64,000 nt of DNA from UBA4055 sp964648295 (lineage in GTDB: Bacteria; UBA4055), in NCBI GenBank assembly GCA_964648295.1, contig CAZYNH010000006.1:72438-136437 (forward strand). Reading direction: 5' to 3'. The position numbers and the translations under genes are program-made. The number at the start of each line of letters is the position of its first letter. The stretch's first letter is position 1. The notes beneath the pieces were generated by a model. The model was not told where the DNA came from and ran no database searches. It saw nothing but the letters and a program-made list of their open reading frames with translations. Shown here piece by piece: positions 44,437 through 53,189 of the stretch.

Positions 44437-45577
44437 AAATGTACGGTTCTCCGCCTGTCTTGGATTTCTGAAAGCTTTCTAAAACGGATTCATCATCAAG
44501 TATTATGGTCGAAGGTTTAATATTACCTGATTCCGCTTCCACCTTGTCTTTCTGTATATAATCTTTTTCATACAGTCTGCTGCTTACAAAAACATCTACA
44601 ACATCGGGATCGAACTGGCTTCCTTTACCTTCAACGAGGACCTGCACAGCTTCGAGACTGGTTTTTTCTTTTCTGTATGGTCTGGTTGTAGTTATGGCAT
44701 CATAAGTGTCTGCTACAGCGACTATTCTCGAGAGAAGAGGTATTTTGTTTCCTTTCAAACCCTCCGGGTAACCTTTTCCGTTGTATTTCTCATGGTGATA
44801 TTTTATGCAGTCGATCATCGGTCCAAAGAAAGATATATTTTTCACGATGTTCGCTCCGATCGCGGGATGCGACATTATGAGATCGAATTCCTCTTCGGTC
44901 AGCGATTTGTTCTTGTTCAGAATGGCGTCTCTGACACCTATCTTCCCTACATCATGCATCATGGCCCCGTATTCAAGTATCTGAAGCTGTTTATTGTCGA
45001 GCTTCATCACCTTGCCTATATCCAGGCTAATGAGCCTCACCCTGTTGCTGTGACCTTTTGTATATTCATCTTTAGCCTCGATGGCCGAAGCGATAATGAT
45101 CAGCGAACCGAAAAGAGCGTCTTTTAGCTGAACAGACCTTTTTTCCACCATGTCCTCAAGATGCTGCTGATACCTTTCGTTTTCTTTCTGAAGCCTGATA
45201 TTCTGCTCTTTGAGCTTTTTAAATTCAATGCACTTTCTTACAGATATAAGCAGTTCATCGACATTTATGGGTTTTACGAGATAATCCTGCGCACCCGCCT
45301 TCATAACATCAACAACAGTGGTGAGGGCTTTTACTCCGGTAAGCATGATAACCGGTATTATTTTATTGATTTCTCTAAAATTCTTCAGAAATTCCGGTCC
45401 TGTCATTTCAGGCATTTCAACATCGGAAACGATACAGTCAAAATCTTCATCTTCAAGAATTGATAAAGCTTTTTTCCCGTTCTCGGCTTCAACGGTCTCG
45501 AAATTGTTGAGTTCTAGGCTCATTACCACGAACTCCCTCAATTCGGGTTCGTCGTCTATTACAAGTATTTTGGGCAT
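44423..45577 (-). CDS. Response regulator with HD-GYP cyclic-di-GMP phosphodiesterase domain
   Basis: 384 residues. REC at 1-120 (ILVIDDEPELREFVVMSLEL, DCIVSDVEMPEMTGPEFL, YLVKPINVDE), a coiled coil to about 155, then an HD-GYP domain with GAMMHDVGKIGVRDAILNK, the HPAIGANIV region, HHEKYNGKGYPEGLKGN (the GYP motif kept as GYP) and ADTYDAITTTRPYRK. It should hydrolyse c-di-GMP when phosphorylated. A 60-residue tail follows. It opens the eleven-gene run toward pfkB, with AAGGA before the ATG at 45577. Preceding DNA holds phased direct repeats. Confidence 0.92.
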   Translation of the reverse strand: MPKILVIDDEPELREFVVMSLELNNFETVEAENGKKALSILEDEDFDCIVSDVEMPEMTGPEFLKNFREINKIIPVIMLTGVKALTTVVDVMKAGAQDYLVKPINVDELLISVRKCIEFKKLKEQNIRLQKENERYQQHLEDMVEKRSVQLKDALFGSLIIIASAIEAKDEYTKGHSNRVRLISLDIGKVMKLDNKQLQILEYGAMMHDVGKIGVRDAILNKNKSLTEEEFDLIMSHPAIGANIVKNISFFGPMIDCIKYHHEKYNGKGYPEGLKGNKIPLLSRIVAVADTYDAITTTRPYRKEKTSLEAVQVLVEGKGSQFDPDVVDVFVSSRLYEKDYIQKDKVEAESGNIKPSTIILDDESVLESFQKSKTGGEPYIYDEI

Positions 45578-45783
45578 TACTGATAATCCTTATTATAATT
45601 TTTCATGATTTACAAATCCTAATATAACTTAAATTGTAATAAAAATCAAACTCTTTATATGCTTACATCCGTAAGCTGATTCAAAGCAGTTAGAATTCTA
45701 ATCAAAGCAATATAAATAATTTGTTCAAAGTATAATTATACCAACACATACGATATTATTTGATTCTTATTTAATTTGATTTT
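45578..45783. promoter_or_regulatory. AT-rich intergenic region with hairpin, palindrome and phased direct repeats
   Basis: Between the HD-GYP gene and the nitroreductase. It contains a perfect hairpin GCTTAC-ATCC-GTAAGC (45661-45676), without a T-tract on either strand, a 12-bp palindrome TTAGAATTCTAA (45690-45701), and TCAAAGCA at 45681-45688 and 45702-45709 with a variant TCAAAGTA at 45725-45732, spaced 21 and 23 bases. It is upstream of the HD-GYP gene and may be its control region. No open reading frame or RNA gene is apparent. Confidence 0.45.
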
Positions 45784-46350
45784 TTAATTGTAATAATCAA
45801 CGATATTTTTCTTTCTTTCTAGACCTTCAGGAATATCTTTTGCCCAATACCCGAAAGCTACTGCATAAAGAGGTGAATATTCATCAGGGATCCTGAACTC
45901 AGTTTTAAATTTATCAACACCCGGCGTCTCGAACCAGAATCTTTTTATTATCCCGTTCCATAACGATCCGATATTTAAAGATTCTGCCATTAAAAGCATA
46001 TTCTGTATAGCTGCGGAGCAGTCAGCTACTGCCGTTCCGCTTGTCATATCTGCCGAAACAACCACGATACAGGGAGCACCGTAAAAAAGATCGAATTCTG
46101 TTTTATTGGCCACAGCGAGCCGGTTCGGATCGGTCAGGTATTTTTTTGCAGCTTCTTTTGCGCCCATATTAATTTTTTCAACCGTATGCCTGTTCCTGAT
46201 CACCGTAAAATACCAGGGCTGCCTGTTGTTCCCGCTGGGAGCCCAGAGCCCGGCTTCTATTATCATGTCAAGATCGGATTCATTAACAGGGTCAGGCTTG
46301 AAATTTCTGCAGCTTCTGCGCGACTTAATGCATCTTAATATCTCGTTCAT
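45784..46350 (-). CDS. Nitroreductase-family flavoprotein
   Basis: 188 residues, FMN- and NAD(P)H-dependent oxidoreductase family. Seen are the N-terminal RCIKSRRSCRNFKPDPVNES, the flavin-contacting GLWAPSGNNRQPWYFTVI, and the C-terminal VAFGYWAKDIPEG. A conserved middle (AAIQNMLLMAESLNIGSLWN) matches the family. Substrate unknown. It follows a second nitroreductase gene by 10 bases. Confidence 0.88.
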   Translation of the reverse strand: MNEILRCIKSRRSCRNFKPDPVNESDLDMIIEAGLWAPSGNNRQPWYFTVIRNRHTVEKINMGAKEAAKKYLTDPNRLAVANKTEFDLFYGAPCIVVVSADMTSGTAVADCSAAIQNMLLMAESLNIGSLWNGIIKRFWFETPGVDKFKTEFRIPDEYSPLYAVAFGYWAKDIPEGLERKKNIVDYYN

Positions 46351-46360
46351 ACATCCCTCC

Positions 46361-46933
46361 TTATCCTTTTATCAGGTCATCCAGCTTTATTTTTGGAACA
46401 TGATGTATATCTCCTTTTCTGTAATATTTCGTATCGTTTCCTTCTCCGATATCATCTATCACTACCTCTTCTTTCGGTTTCCCGACAGCCACAACGAGAG
46501 CTATCTCCCATTTATTTTGATCAATACCCAGAAGTTCGCACAGAAGAGGTTTGTTGACAGCCCCGAACATACAGCCGCCCAGTCCTTTTTCGACAGCTCC
46601 GAGAAGCATGCTCTGCGCCATGATCCCCGCATCGAGATTGTTCGGAGTGTTAAGCTCTTTATCTTTTATCATGACGATATAAGCGGAAGGTTTCTCTCCC
46701 TGGGAAGGTCCGGCCCAGTCCTTTAGGAACATCGCCCATTTCAGGCATGAGAATATTTTTTCGTTCTTTTCATCATCGCAGGATAAAATAAAACGGAGAG
46801 GCTGCATATTTCCGCCTGATGCGGAGTAACGGGCAAACTCAACCAGAGACCTAAGGGTCTCTTTAGGCACTTTTACATTCTGATAAAATTTTCTGTAGCT
46901 TCTGTTTTTCTTTACTAGCTCGAGCAGGCTCAT
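46361..46933 (-). CDS. Nitroreductase-family flavoprotein
   Basis: 190 residues, a paralogue of its downstream neighbour but clearly divergent. SLLELVKKNRSYRKFYQNVK opens it, FARYSASGGNMQPLRFIL contacts the flavin, and IMAQSMLLGAVEKGLGGCMF and VVAVGKPKEEVVIDD follow. AAGGAG at ideal distance supports the ATG at 46933; a longer frame upstream is not needed. Such enzymes are common in anaerobes; the substrate is not known. Confidence 0.88.
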   Translation of the reverse strand: MSLLELVKKNRSYRKFYQNVKVPKETLRSLVEFARYSASGGNMQPLRFILSCDDEKNEKIFSCLKWAMFLKDWAGPSQGEKPSAYIVMIKDKELNTPNNLDAGIMAQSMLLGAVEKGLGGCMFGAVNKPLLCELLGIDQNKWEIALVVAVGKPKEEVVIDDIGEGNDTKYYRKGDIHHVPKIKLDDLIKG

Positions 46934-46998
46934 ACGATCTCTCCTTTTAATGATCTTATCCGACAATATAAGAAATCGTATGGCCCCAAATCAATATT

Positions 46999-48291
46999 TT
47001 ATTTGCCCGATATCGTTATTCCGCCGACTTTCATCCACGGGAATTTCGTGTAGCCGAAATCAGTGACCTCTTCAGATATCTCAACAATATTGTTTATCAG
47101 CTCGATAAGATTGCCCGTAACCATGATTTCTTTTACGGGGTATTTTATTTCTCCGTTCTCCACATAAGAGCTGTTCTTGGCAATACCGGAGAAATCGCCG
47201 TTGTCGTTGGGTCTGCCGCCGGAAAACCTGCTCAATATTATTCCTTTCTTCATGTTTTTTATCATGTCGGTTAGTTTTATGTCGCCGCTGTCAACGGACA
47301 GGCAGGCTCCGTCTGTCTTTGACCTTTCAAGCCCGGTCTTTTTTGACCCGAAAAGGCTGAGAAGGTTGGTTTTCAGCACCCCGTTCTCTATTATGCTCTT
47401 ATTTTCATTCAGATATCCGTCTCCGGAAAAGAAGCTTTTGTATGCGAAATCATCTGATAAAGGCGCTGATCTGACCGTTAATTTTTCGTCCGCCACTTTC
47501 TGCCCCAGCTTACCTTTGAAAAGCGAAGTTCCTGTTATATGCGCAAAATCGCCGAGGTGGGACAGGACCGAACCTATGATCTCGCCCATGCACTCAGGTG
47601 TTATGATCATATCGCCGGAAAACTTCTGATCGAAAGCTCTCGCGTTGACCTCATCCGCGCTGTTCTTTAGAAGATGTTTGAGGTTCACGGACTCAATAAG
47701 AGGCTCATCCAGGTCTTTCATCAGCTTGTATGTGTAGTTGAAAGATGAAGTTTTTTCGCCTTCTTTGGAGCTGAACATGACCATGAACTGATAATATCCG
47801 TTAGTCGAAGCGTAATCAACTCCGTTGGAGTTTTTTAATATCATATTGTTCTTATGATATGATACTCCGCCCTCTCTAAGCTGAATTAATGGATAAGAGG
47901 CTTTGACCTGGTTAAGAAATTCGCTGAGCCTGTCGTAGATCTTATCGTTATCGGCTTCCATCGGGCCGTTGGAGAACTCCGCAGCGGGCTGGAATTCGCT
48001 TATATCGTTTGCCGGCTCGGGATTTGACGATTCGGCCAGAGATATCGTGTCGGCTATCGCCTTAGCCACGGAATCAGCGTCTGTCTTATTAGTAACCGTC
48101 GCGCCTTTTTTATCGTCCTTTATGGCAGTAAGCTGAAGGCTCGTGTTGAAAGTAGTCCTTAGCATGCTTATATCGCCGTTGTTAAAATAAAGCTCCCTGA
48201 CCTCGGAATCGTTTATTATGACTTTCGATCTGTCCATGCCCGCTTTTTTAAATTCCGCTATGCAGTTATCCGCTGTCTGTCTGTTGGTCAT
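46999..48291 (-). CDS. TldD/PmbA-family protein, TldE (PmbA) subunit
   Basis: 430 residues forming the non-metal half of the TldD/TldE peptidase complex, which in E. coli matures microcin B17 and degrades unfolded peptides. There is no HExxxH motif. Family features include VRELYFNNGDISMLRTTFN near the N-terminus, TSLQLTAIKDDKKGATVTN and the ending EVTDFGYTKFPWMKVGGITI. It starts one base after its partner gene stops. Confidence 0.87.
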   Translation of the reverse strand: MTNRQTADNCIAEFKKAGMDRSKVIINDSEVRELYFNNGDISMLRTTFNTSLQLTAIKDDKKGATVTNKTDADSVAKAIADTISLAESSNPEPANDISEFQPAAEFSNGPMEADNDKIYDRLSEFLNQVKASYPLIQLREGGVSYHKNNMILKNSNGVDYASTNGYYQFMVMFSSKEGEKTSSFNYTYKLMKDLDEPLIESVNLKHLLKNSADEVNARAFDQKFSGDMIITPECMGEIIGSVLSHLGDFAHITGTSLFKGKLGQKVADEKLTVRSAPLSDDFAYKSFFSGDGYLNENKSIIENGVLKTNLLSLFGSKKTGLERSKTDGACLSVDSGDIKLTDMIKNMKKGIILSRFSGGRPNDNGDFSGIAKNSSYVENGEIKYPVKEIMVTGNLIELINNIVEISEEVTDFGYTKFPWMKVGGITISGK

Positions 48292-48292
48292 T

Positions 48293-49672
48293 CTATTTAC
48301 CTCCGATGTTGACTTTGCATTTTAAGGCCGGTCCGCCCATTCCGACAGGCATCGGCTGTTTTTTCCCGCACATTCCGGTGCAGTCCCAAACCATATCGTC
48401 GGAGACCATCGTGACGCTTTTTAACACATCCACCGCTATGCCTGAAATGGTAGTGTCCTTTATCGCTTTTCCCAGCCTGCCGTTCTTTATTTCGTAGCCG
48501 AGAGTTATGCCGAACATGAATTCGCTCGTCGCGTCCGCCTGGCCGTTCGAGGACTGGATCAGGTAGTATCCGTCTTCAATAGATGCGATCATATCGGAAA
48601 GTTTGCTTGTTCCGGGAATAATCGCCGTGTTCCTCATCCTGATCAGCGGTTCGTCGGAAAAATCGTATCCCCTGGCGTTGCCCGTCAGGCCGTGCCCGAA
48701 GTGTTTTGCGGATTCCTTGTTATGCATATAGCCTTTGAGTATTCCGTTCTCGATAATGACCTGATCTTCCGCCTCGGTTCCCTCATCGTCAATATATACA
48801 GGCACGGGGCAGGTCTCACCTCTGAATGTATGCGCAAAATCGGTAAGGTTAACGAGCGGGCTTCCTATCTCTTTTCCGAGGAGCGCTCCCGCTACGGAAC
48901 CGCCCTGGACCAGATCAGCTTCCGTCGTGTGCCCGATCGCCTCGTGCGCCAGTATCCCAGCGAGTTTGGCGTCGAGTATTACATCTCTGAGACCTGCATT
49001 GGCGTGGACTCCTTTAGTCTTGTCAATAAGATGGCTGTAAGCCTCGTCTATCCCTCCGAAAAGCTCTTCGGGAGATTTAAAAACATCTTCGAACTGGCCT
49101 CTGTCGCCGAAAGCCTTGAATATTTCGTAATTCTCGCCGTCAACAGCTTTATTCAGGATCACGTAAATGTGGAATTTCGGGACCATCGAATAAGAGTTCG
49201 AACCGTCGGAGGTCAGAACATTTTTTTCCATCTCAAGACCGTTGATAATAAGAGTTCTTGAAGTAAGGTCGGGAAATTTTGCCGCGATATGATCGTCGAT
49301 CTTCTTTAAAAAAGCGATCCTGGCCCTGGTCTCTGCCTTAGGAAGCTTCGTATAGAAGCTCTTTTCCGCCTGGGCCGGCCTTGAATCAAATTCTTTTTTG
49401 CCTTTACTCTGTTTCGTGCCCAGAAAAGCTGCGTTCTCCGTTGCAGCGAGAATAACCCTCTCGATAGCCTCGTCTGAAACAACCGGGTTCGAAGCGAACC
49501 CCCAGTTCCCGTTCTTATTCACTCTCGCCGACACTCCGCTTTTTGCAGATGTCGAGTTGCCCATCACATTTCCGTTCACGAGCGAGATGTTCGTTGTTCT
49601 GTTCTCCTGCACGCGGAGTTCCGTATATTCGGAAAACTCGCGCCTGAATTTTGACAGATCGTATTTCAGCAT
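48293..49672 (-). CDS. tldD: TldD-type metallopeptidase subunit
   Basis: 459 residues. The catalytic subunit of the TldD/TldE pair: the zinc motif HEAIGHTTEAD (HExxxH) at about residue 243, followed by GSVAGALLGKEIGSPLVNL and the conserved ending GMCGKKQPMPVGMGGPALKC. Together with the adjacent TldE homologue it should form the heterodimeric peptidase. The target in this organism is unknown; no leader-peptide cluster is nearby. Confidence 0.92.
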   Translation of the reverse strand: MLKYDLSKFRREFSEYTELRVQENRTTNISLVNGNVMGNSTSAKSGVSARVNKNGNWGFASNPVVSDEAIERVILAATENAAFLGTKQSKGKKEFDSRPAQAEKSFYTKLPKAETRARIAFLKKIDDHIAAKFPDLTSRTLIINGLEMEKNVLTSDGSNSYSMVPKFHIYVILNKAVDGENYEIFKAFGDRGQFEDVFKSPEELFGGIDEAYSHLIDKTKGVHANAGLRDVILDAKLAGILAHEAIGHTTEADLVQGGSVAGALLGKEIGSPLVNLTDFAHTFRGETCPVPVYIDDEGTEAEDQVIIENGILKGYMHNKESAKHFGHGLTGNARGYDFSDEPLIRMRNTAIIPGTSKLSDMIASIEDGYYLIQSSNGQADATSEFMFGITLGYEIKNGRLGKAIKDTTISGIAVDVLKSVTMVSDDMVWDCTGMCGKKQPMPVGMGGPALKCKVNIGGK

Positions 49673-49687
49673 ACTGCCTCCGTTATT

Positions 49688-50452
49688 TTAATTCCATTCA
49701 TTTTTCAGTTCGTTTTTCAGCTCGACTATCCGTTTAAGGACATTCTGAGCTTTAGTCTCAATATCGCCGACCGAATTAACTTTATAGGAATAGGTCAGAA
49801 GTTCAACTTCCTTTTTCGGAAAATCCCGATATGCGTATCTGAGTCCGAAATCAACTTTGCACGGCCGGTATTTCAGGTTCAAAAGCACTCCCAAGCCGCC
49901 GTTTATCAGCCTGTAATATGACTGGAAGGACTCGGTAAAATTCTTCCTCGCCAGAGCTTTTTTCAGTTCGATCTCCATCAGAAAATCTGAATCGGCTATG
50001 AACCGGTAGTATTTCCTGCCTTTTTCCTTAACTTTTTCCTCAGGTGTCGGAGCGGGATCTATCGTTTTTTCTTTCTCGAACCATACTATTGAATCTCCGT
50101 GCCTGTCTCTTTCAGTGAACTTATCAGGTATAGAATTTTTGATCACTGCTATATCGAAATAAAAGAATTCAGGCACATTTCCCGTTTTATAAAAACACTG
50201 TGAAAAACCGTGCCACGCAGGCTCCGGCATCCTGTATTTTCTTTCGATCCCGTAAACCGCTTCCAGATGCTTTTCAATCAACGAAAATACCTCCTCCACC
50301 GCATCATCCCCGCAGACTACCGCAAGGTCAAGATCAGAATACTCGTCTTCAAAACCCGTAGCGGCCGACCCTCCCTCCCACGCGGCTATGATCTTTTTAT
50401 CTTTCTCCAGCAGGCTTTTAAGTCCTTCTTTTATCTCTTCTCTCGTTTTCAT
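49688..50452 (-). CDS. Nucleotidyltransferase-fold protein
   Basis: 254 residues. AAWEGGSAATGFEDEYSDLD is a minimal nucleotidyltransferase motif (GS near the start, then a DxD), and a third acid may lie in FYFDIAVIK. The family resembles aminoglycoside or streptomycin adenylyltransferase-like proteins and MNT-type domains, but no substrate can be given. The C-terminal half is helical and basic. It lies between the TldD gene and a propeller lipoprotein, 15 bases from tldD. Confidence 0.75.
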   Translation of the reverse strand: MKTREEIKEGLKSLLEKDKKIIAAWEGGSAATGFEDEYSDLDLAVVCGDDAVEEVFSLIEKHLEAVYGIERKYRMPEPAWHGFSQCFYKTGNVPEFFYFDIAVIKNSIPDKFTERDRHGDSIVWFEKEKTIDPAPTPEEKVKEKGRKYYRFIADSDFLMEIELKKALARKNFTESFQSYYRLINGGLGVLLNLKYRPCKVDFGLRYAYRDFPKKEVELLTYSYKVNSVGDIETKAQNVLKRIVELKNELKNEWN

Positions 50453-50470
50453 ACATTACTCCGGATTTAT

Positions 50471-51577
50471 TTAGTAATCAAAATATTTCATTCTATTGTT
50501 CACTGCATCGAAAGCTACCAGTTTGTTCTCTACGAAATCAACTATAGCCGTTGTGTCCGCCGGTACTTCGACCGTATTGAGATATACGCCCTTTTCAAAA
50601 ATATCATAAATAACTCTTTTGTCCTTCTCCGGTTTCGCGGGGGTTACCCAGAGCCTGTCATACTTATCCATAGAGATGAGCGCGATCGAGTTTTTGAATT
50701 TACCTTCAACGGTCACATTATTATTTCCGTTCCGCGCAAAAAAATTCCTCACTCTTGTGATCTCATTTTCCGTAAACGGGATGCGCTGATAATTCTTTTT
50801 TATGATCTGTTTTTTATTCCCCTGAAAATCAAAAACATCTATAACATATTCGTTCGTGCTGTATCTGGGAACATAAACGAGGCTGTCACCGGAAACTGCC
50901 ACAGCTGGATTCTGCACGAAATTCAGGTTGAATACTGGATTCTGGAAATCTCTCTTATCCTGATAGAAAGTATGCATTCTTTCGAACCTGTCGTTGAAAA
51001 GGTTAAGATTCCTTTTAAAAACGCCGGGACCCTCATCCTGAACGGGCTCAAAGCTTATGCCGCTTACAAAATTCCTCGATTTCCAGAATATACCCGGAAA
51101 ATCAAGCGCGCTGCTGTATTTTTTATCGGTGATATATTTCCCGTTCCTGTCGAATTTGATTATTTTTAATGCCTGAGCGAACGGAACATAAACAGTGTCG
51201 TGCCATACCACAAAAAAACCTGTGCCTGTGAACTCGCCAGGTCCCTGCCCTATACCCCCGAAGGTCAGAAGCCTTTTTCCGTTCTTATCGAATTTGTGGA
51301 TCTTCGATCTTCTGCTGTCCAGAATATACACGTTACCGTCCTGATCCAGCTCGACATTATTAAGCTGTAAAGCGTTGGAAGTATCGGCGTCGCTGATCTC
51401 ATTGCAGTCAATGGCCACAGCCTCCTTAAGCTCAAGCTTAAAGTCCGGATCTGCAGGCACGTTTTCGTTCGTTATGAATTCGACTCCGTCCGAGATCTCT
51501 TTTTTGTAGGTTTTGTGCTTCTCTGCGCATGATATTATCAGCAGCACAATTACGATAACAGGTATAAACTTCTTCAT
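50471..51577 (-). CDS. 6-bladed beta-propeller lipoprotein
   Basis: 368 residues. A lipoprotein signal (FIPVIVIVLLIISCAEK) anchors it. The body has NHL/6-bladed propeller features typical of Bacteroidota: ALQLNNVELDQDGNVYILDS, KIHKFDKNGKRLLTFGGIGQ, PGEFTGTGFFVV. Function unknown; such proteins may bind extracellular ligands. The AraC gene ends 74 bases upstream, so it could be controlled by that regulator, or merely be a neighbour. Confidence 0.85.
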   Translation of the reverse strand: MKKFIPVIVIVLLIISCAEKHKTYKKEISDGVEFITNENVPADPDFKLELKEAVAIDCNEISDADTSNALQLNNVELDQDGNVYILDSRRSKIHKFDKNGKRLLTFGGIGQGPGEFTGTGFFVVWHDTVYVPFAQALKIIKFDRNGKYITDKKYSSALDFPGIFWKSRNFVSGISFEPVQDEGPGVFKRNLNLFNDRFERMHTFYQDKRDFQNPVFNLNFVQNPAVAVSGDSLVYVPRYSTNEYVIDVFDFQGNKKQIIKKNYQRIPFTENEITRVRNFFARNGNNNVTVEGKFKNSIALISMDKYDRLWVTPAKPEKDKRVIYDIFEKGVYLNTVEVPADTTAIVDFVENKLVAFDAVNNRMKYFDY

Positions 51578-51651
51578 TTTCGGCCTCCTGTCAATTTGAT
51601 CGTAATTTACCGAATATTTCTTCCGCCGAATTGTAAAAAACCGTAAAAGTC

Positions 51652-52509
51652 TTATAAGTCCGTCTTCTCGTCTATTGAGCTGATGACAAATATGTTGAAA
51701 AAATTATTCTCCCTGAAATACTGGCCGGGCGTGATCCCCGCGACTTGTTTGAAGTCCTTTATGAAGTGCGACTGATCGTAGAATTCAGCTTCGGCCCCTG
51801 TGGCTGTCAGGCTTGGGTAGAATTTCGATCTGTTCTTATAGTATTTGACCGATTTGTTGAGCCTGATGATCTTCATGTAGCTCTTTGCGGATATGCCTAT
51901 GTATGCGTTGAAAAGTTTTTCTAAGGAGCTCTGGCTTAATGAAAAGCGTTTTGTGAGTTCGGATATAGATGTACCGTGATTTATATTAATGTATTTAATG
52001 ATATCTATGATCTTGGTATTGACGGGAAGCGCTTCAAAATGTTTCGTGAGGATCTTCTGCACTGCGAGATGCTTTTTATTCAGGTTGTTTCCATTTAGAG
52101 CGGTTTGAAGCTCTTTTGTGTCTTTGGTGCCGAAAATAACAGTTATGGGGACGCTCATTTCGCTAAATTCCGACATCGGTCTGTGAACAACGCATCTAAT
52201 CCCGTACGGCTTGAACCGGATACCGAAAAGCTTAGTGCCGGGCTCGTGACCGATCCTGACGGCCGAATTTCTCTGAGGTATAAGAACAGGCTTAGAAACT
52301 TTTTCTGTCCTTCCGTCGGGAAAAGTCCTTTGATAGCTTCCTTCAAGAACGAATATCATCTGCGGGCTTCCGTCGGGCAGATATACCTGATTAGCTTCGC
52401 TAATAATCTCCTGCGCTATGTGAAATTCCCAGAAACATTCGATATAGCTCTGCCAGAAAAGGTCTGGTTTGTACTCCAGGTAATATTTTGAACCTTCGGA
52501 TCTTTCCAT
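51652..52509 (-). CDS. AraC-family transcriptional regulator
   Basis: 285 residues. The N-terminal domain (YLEYKPDLFWQSYIECFWEF, VYLPDGSPQMIFVLEGSY) is of the DUF6597 type common in single-component AraC regulators, and residues 180-270 form the double helix-turn-helix (GTSISELTKRFSLSQSSLEK and EAEFYDQSHFIKDFKQVAGI, then TPGQYF). Regulated genes are not known. It lies 8 bases after the shorter RsmI-like gene, so it may belong to the same transcript. Confidence 0.88.
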   Translation of the reverse strand: MERSEGSKYYLEYKPDLFWQSYIECFWEFHIAQEIISEANQVYLPDGSPQMIFVLEGSYQRTFPDGRTEKVSKPVLIPQRNSAVRIGHEPGTKLFGIRFKPYGIRCVVHRPMSEFSEMSVPITVIFGTKDTKELQTALNGNNLNKKHLAVQKILTKHFEALPVNTKIIDIIKYININHGTSISELTKRFSLSQSSLEKLFNAYIGISAKSYMKIIRLNKSVKYYKNRSKFYPSLTATGAEAEFYDQSHFIKDFKQVAGITPGQYFRENNFFNIFVISSIDEKTDL

Positions 52510-52517
52510 GACGAAGA

Positions 52518-53189
52518 TCAGTTCTCAACGAGGATCATGAATTCTCCCTTGAGATCATTTTTTTTACAGAACTGAAATATTTTTGAAGCCATATCGTACA
52601 TGACCATCTCCTCAGGCATTGTCGCCTTATACAAAAAAAGTATCCTTTTGTCGTTGAAAATATCAGCCACATCCTCCATTACATCGAGAAGCCTGTAAGG
52701 AGTGTCCATTAGTATGACAGGCACATGCAGGGATTTGAGCTTTTTAAGTTCCGAAACCCTTTCCTGCTTTGTTTTCTGAATAAACCCGGCGAAAAGGAAT
52801 TTTCTTATATCTACAGGCGAAAGCGAAAGAAGTGTCATAAGCGCCGACGGTCCGGGTACCGGAACGACTTTTATATTGCGCGCGTAGCACTGCTTTAGAA
52901 GAATCCTGCCCGGATCGGCGAATGTCGGCGTTCCGCAATCAGAAATAAGGGCACAGTTCTCGCCTTTAAGCAGAAATTCCAGAACGAATGAGGCATCCTT
53001 CTCTTCATTGTGTTCGTTTAGAATGAAATATTCCTTTTTAAAATTGTGTATCGAAAAAAGACTTTTTACCGCCGACGCTTCCTCAGTAATGATCACATCG
53101 GTTTTTTTGAGTGTCTCGAGCGCGCGTTCGGAGATGTCGGATCTGTTGCCTATCGGTATCGAGACTATGTAAAGCGTTCCTGTGCTCAA
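52518..53189 (-). CDS. RsmI-like methylase paralogue
   Basis: 223 residues, the tetrapyrrole-methylase fold of RsmI but divergent from the adjacent copy. TLYIVSIPIGNRSDISERAL and LISDCGTPTFADPGRILLKQ and VPGPSALMTLLSLS are kept, whereas the ACEDTR motif of RsmI reads ITEEASAV and the YESVHR motif reads MDTPYRL. It overlaps the bona fide rsmI by 4 bases, so it looks like an old tandem duplicate with a different substrate. Confidence 0.78.
   Translation of the reverse strand: MSTGTLYIVSIPIGNRSDISERALETLKKTDVIITEEASAVKSLFSIHNFKKEYFILNEHNEEKDASFVLEFLLKGENCALISDCGTPTFADPGRILLKQCYARNIKVVPVPGPSALMTLLSLSPVDIRKFLFAGFIQKTKQERVSELKKLKSLHVPVILMDTPYRLLDVMEDVADIFNDKRILFLYKATMPEEMVMYDMASKIFQFCKKNDLKGEFMILVEN

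Noticed and set aside
45661..45676. GCTTAC-ATCC-GTAAGC hairpin as a rho-independent terminator
   Set aside because: No T-tract follows on either strand, so I list it only as part of a regulatory region.
46361..46966. Upstream start for the second nitroreductase
   Set aside because: AAGGAG sits at ideal distance from the internal ATG at 46933, whereas the longer form has none.
50210..51169. Long plus-strand open frame (319 codons) opposite the nucleotidyltransferase and propeller genes
   Set aside because: Antisense to two supported genes; no recognisable motif or ribosome site.
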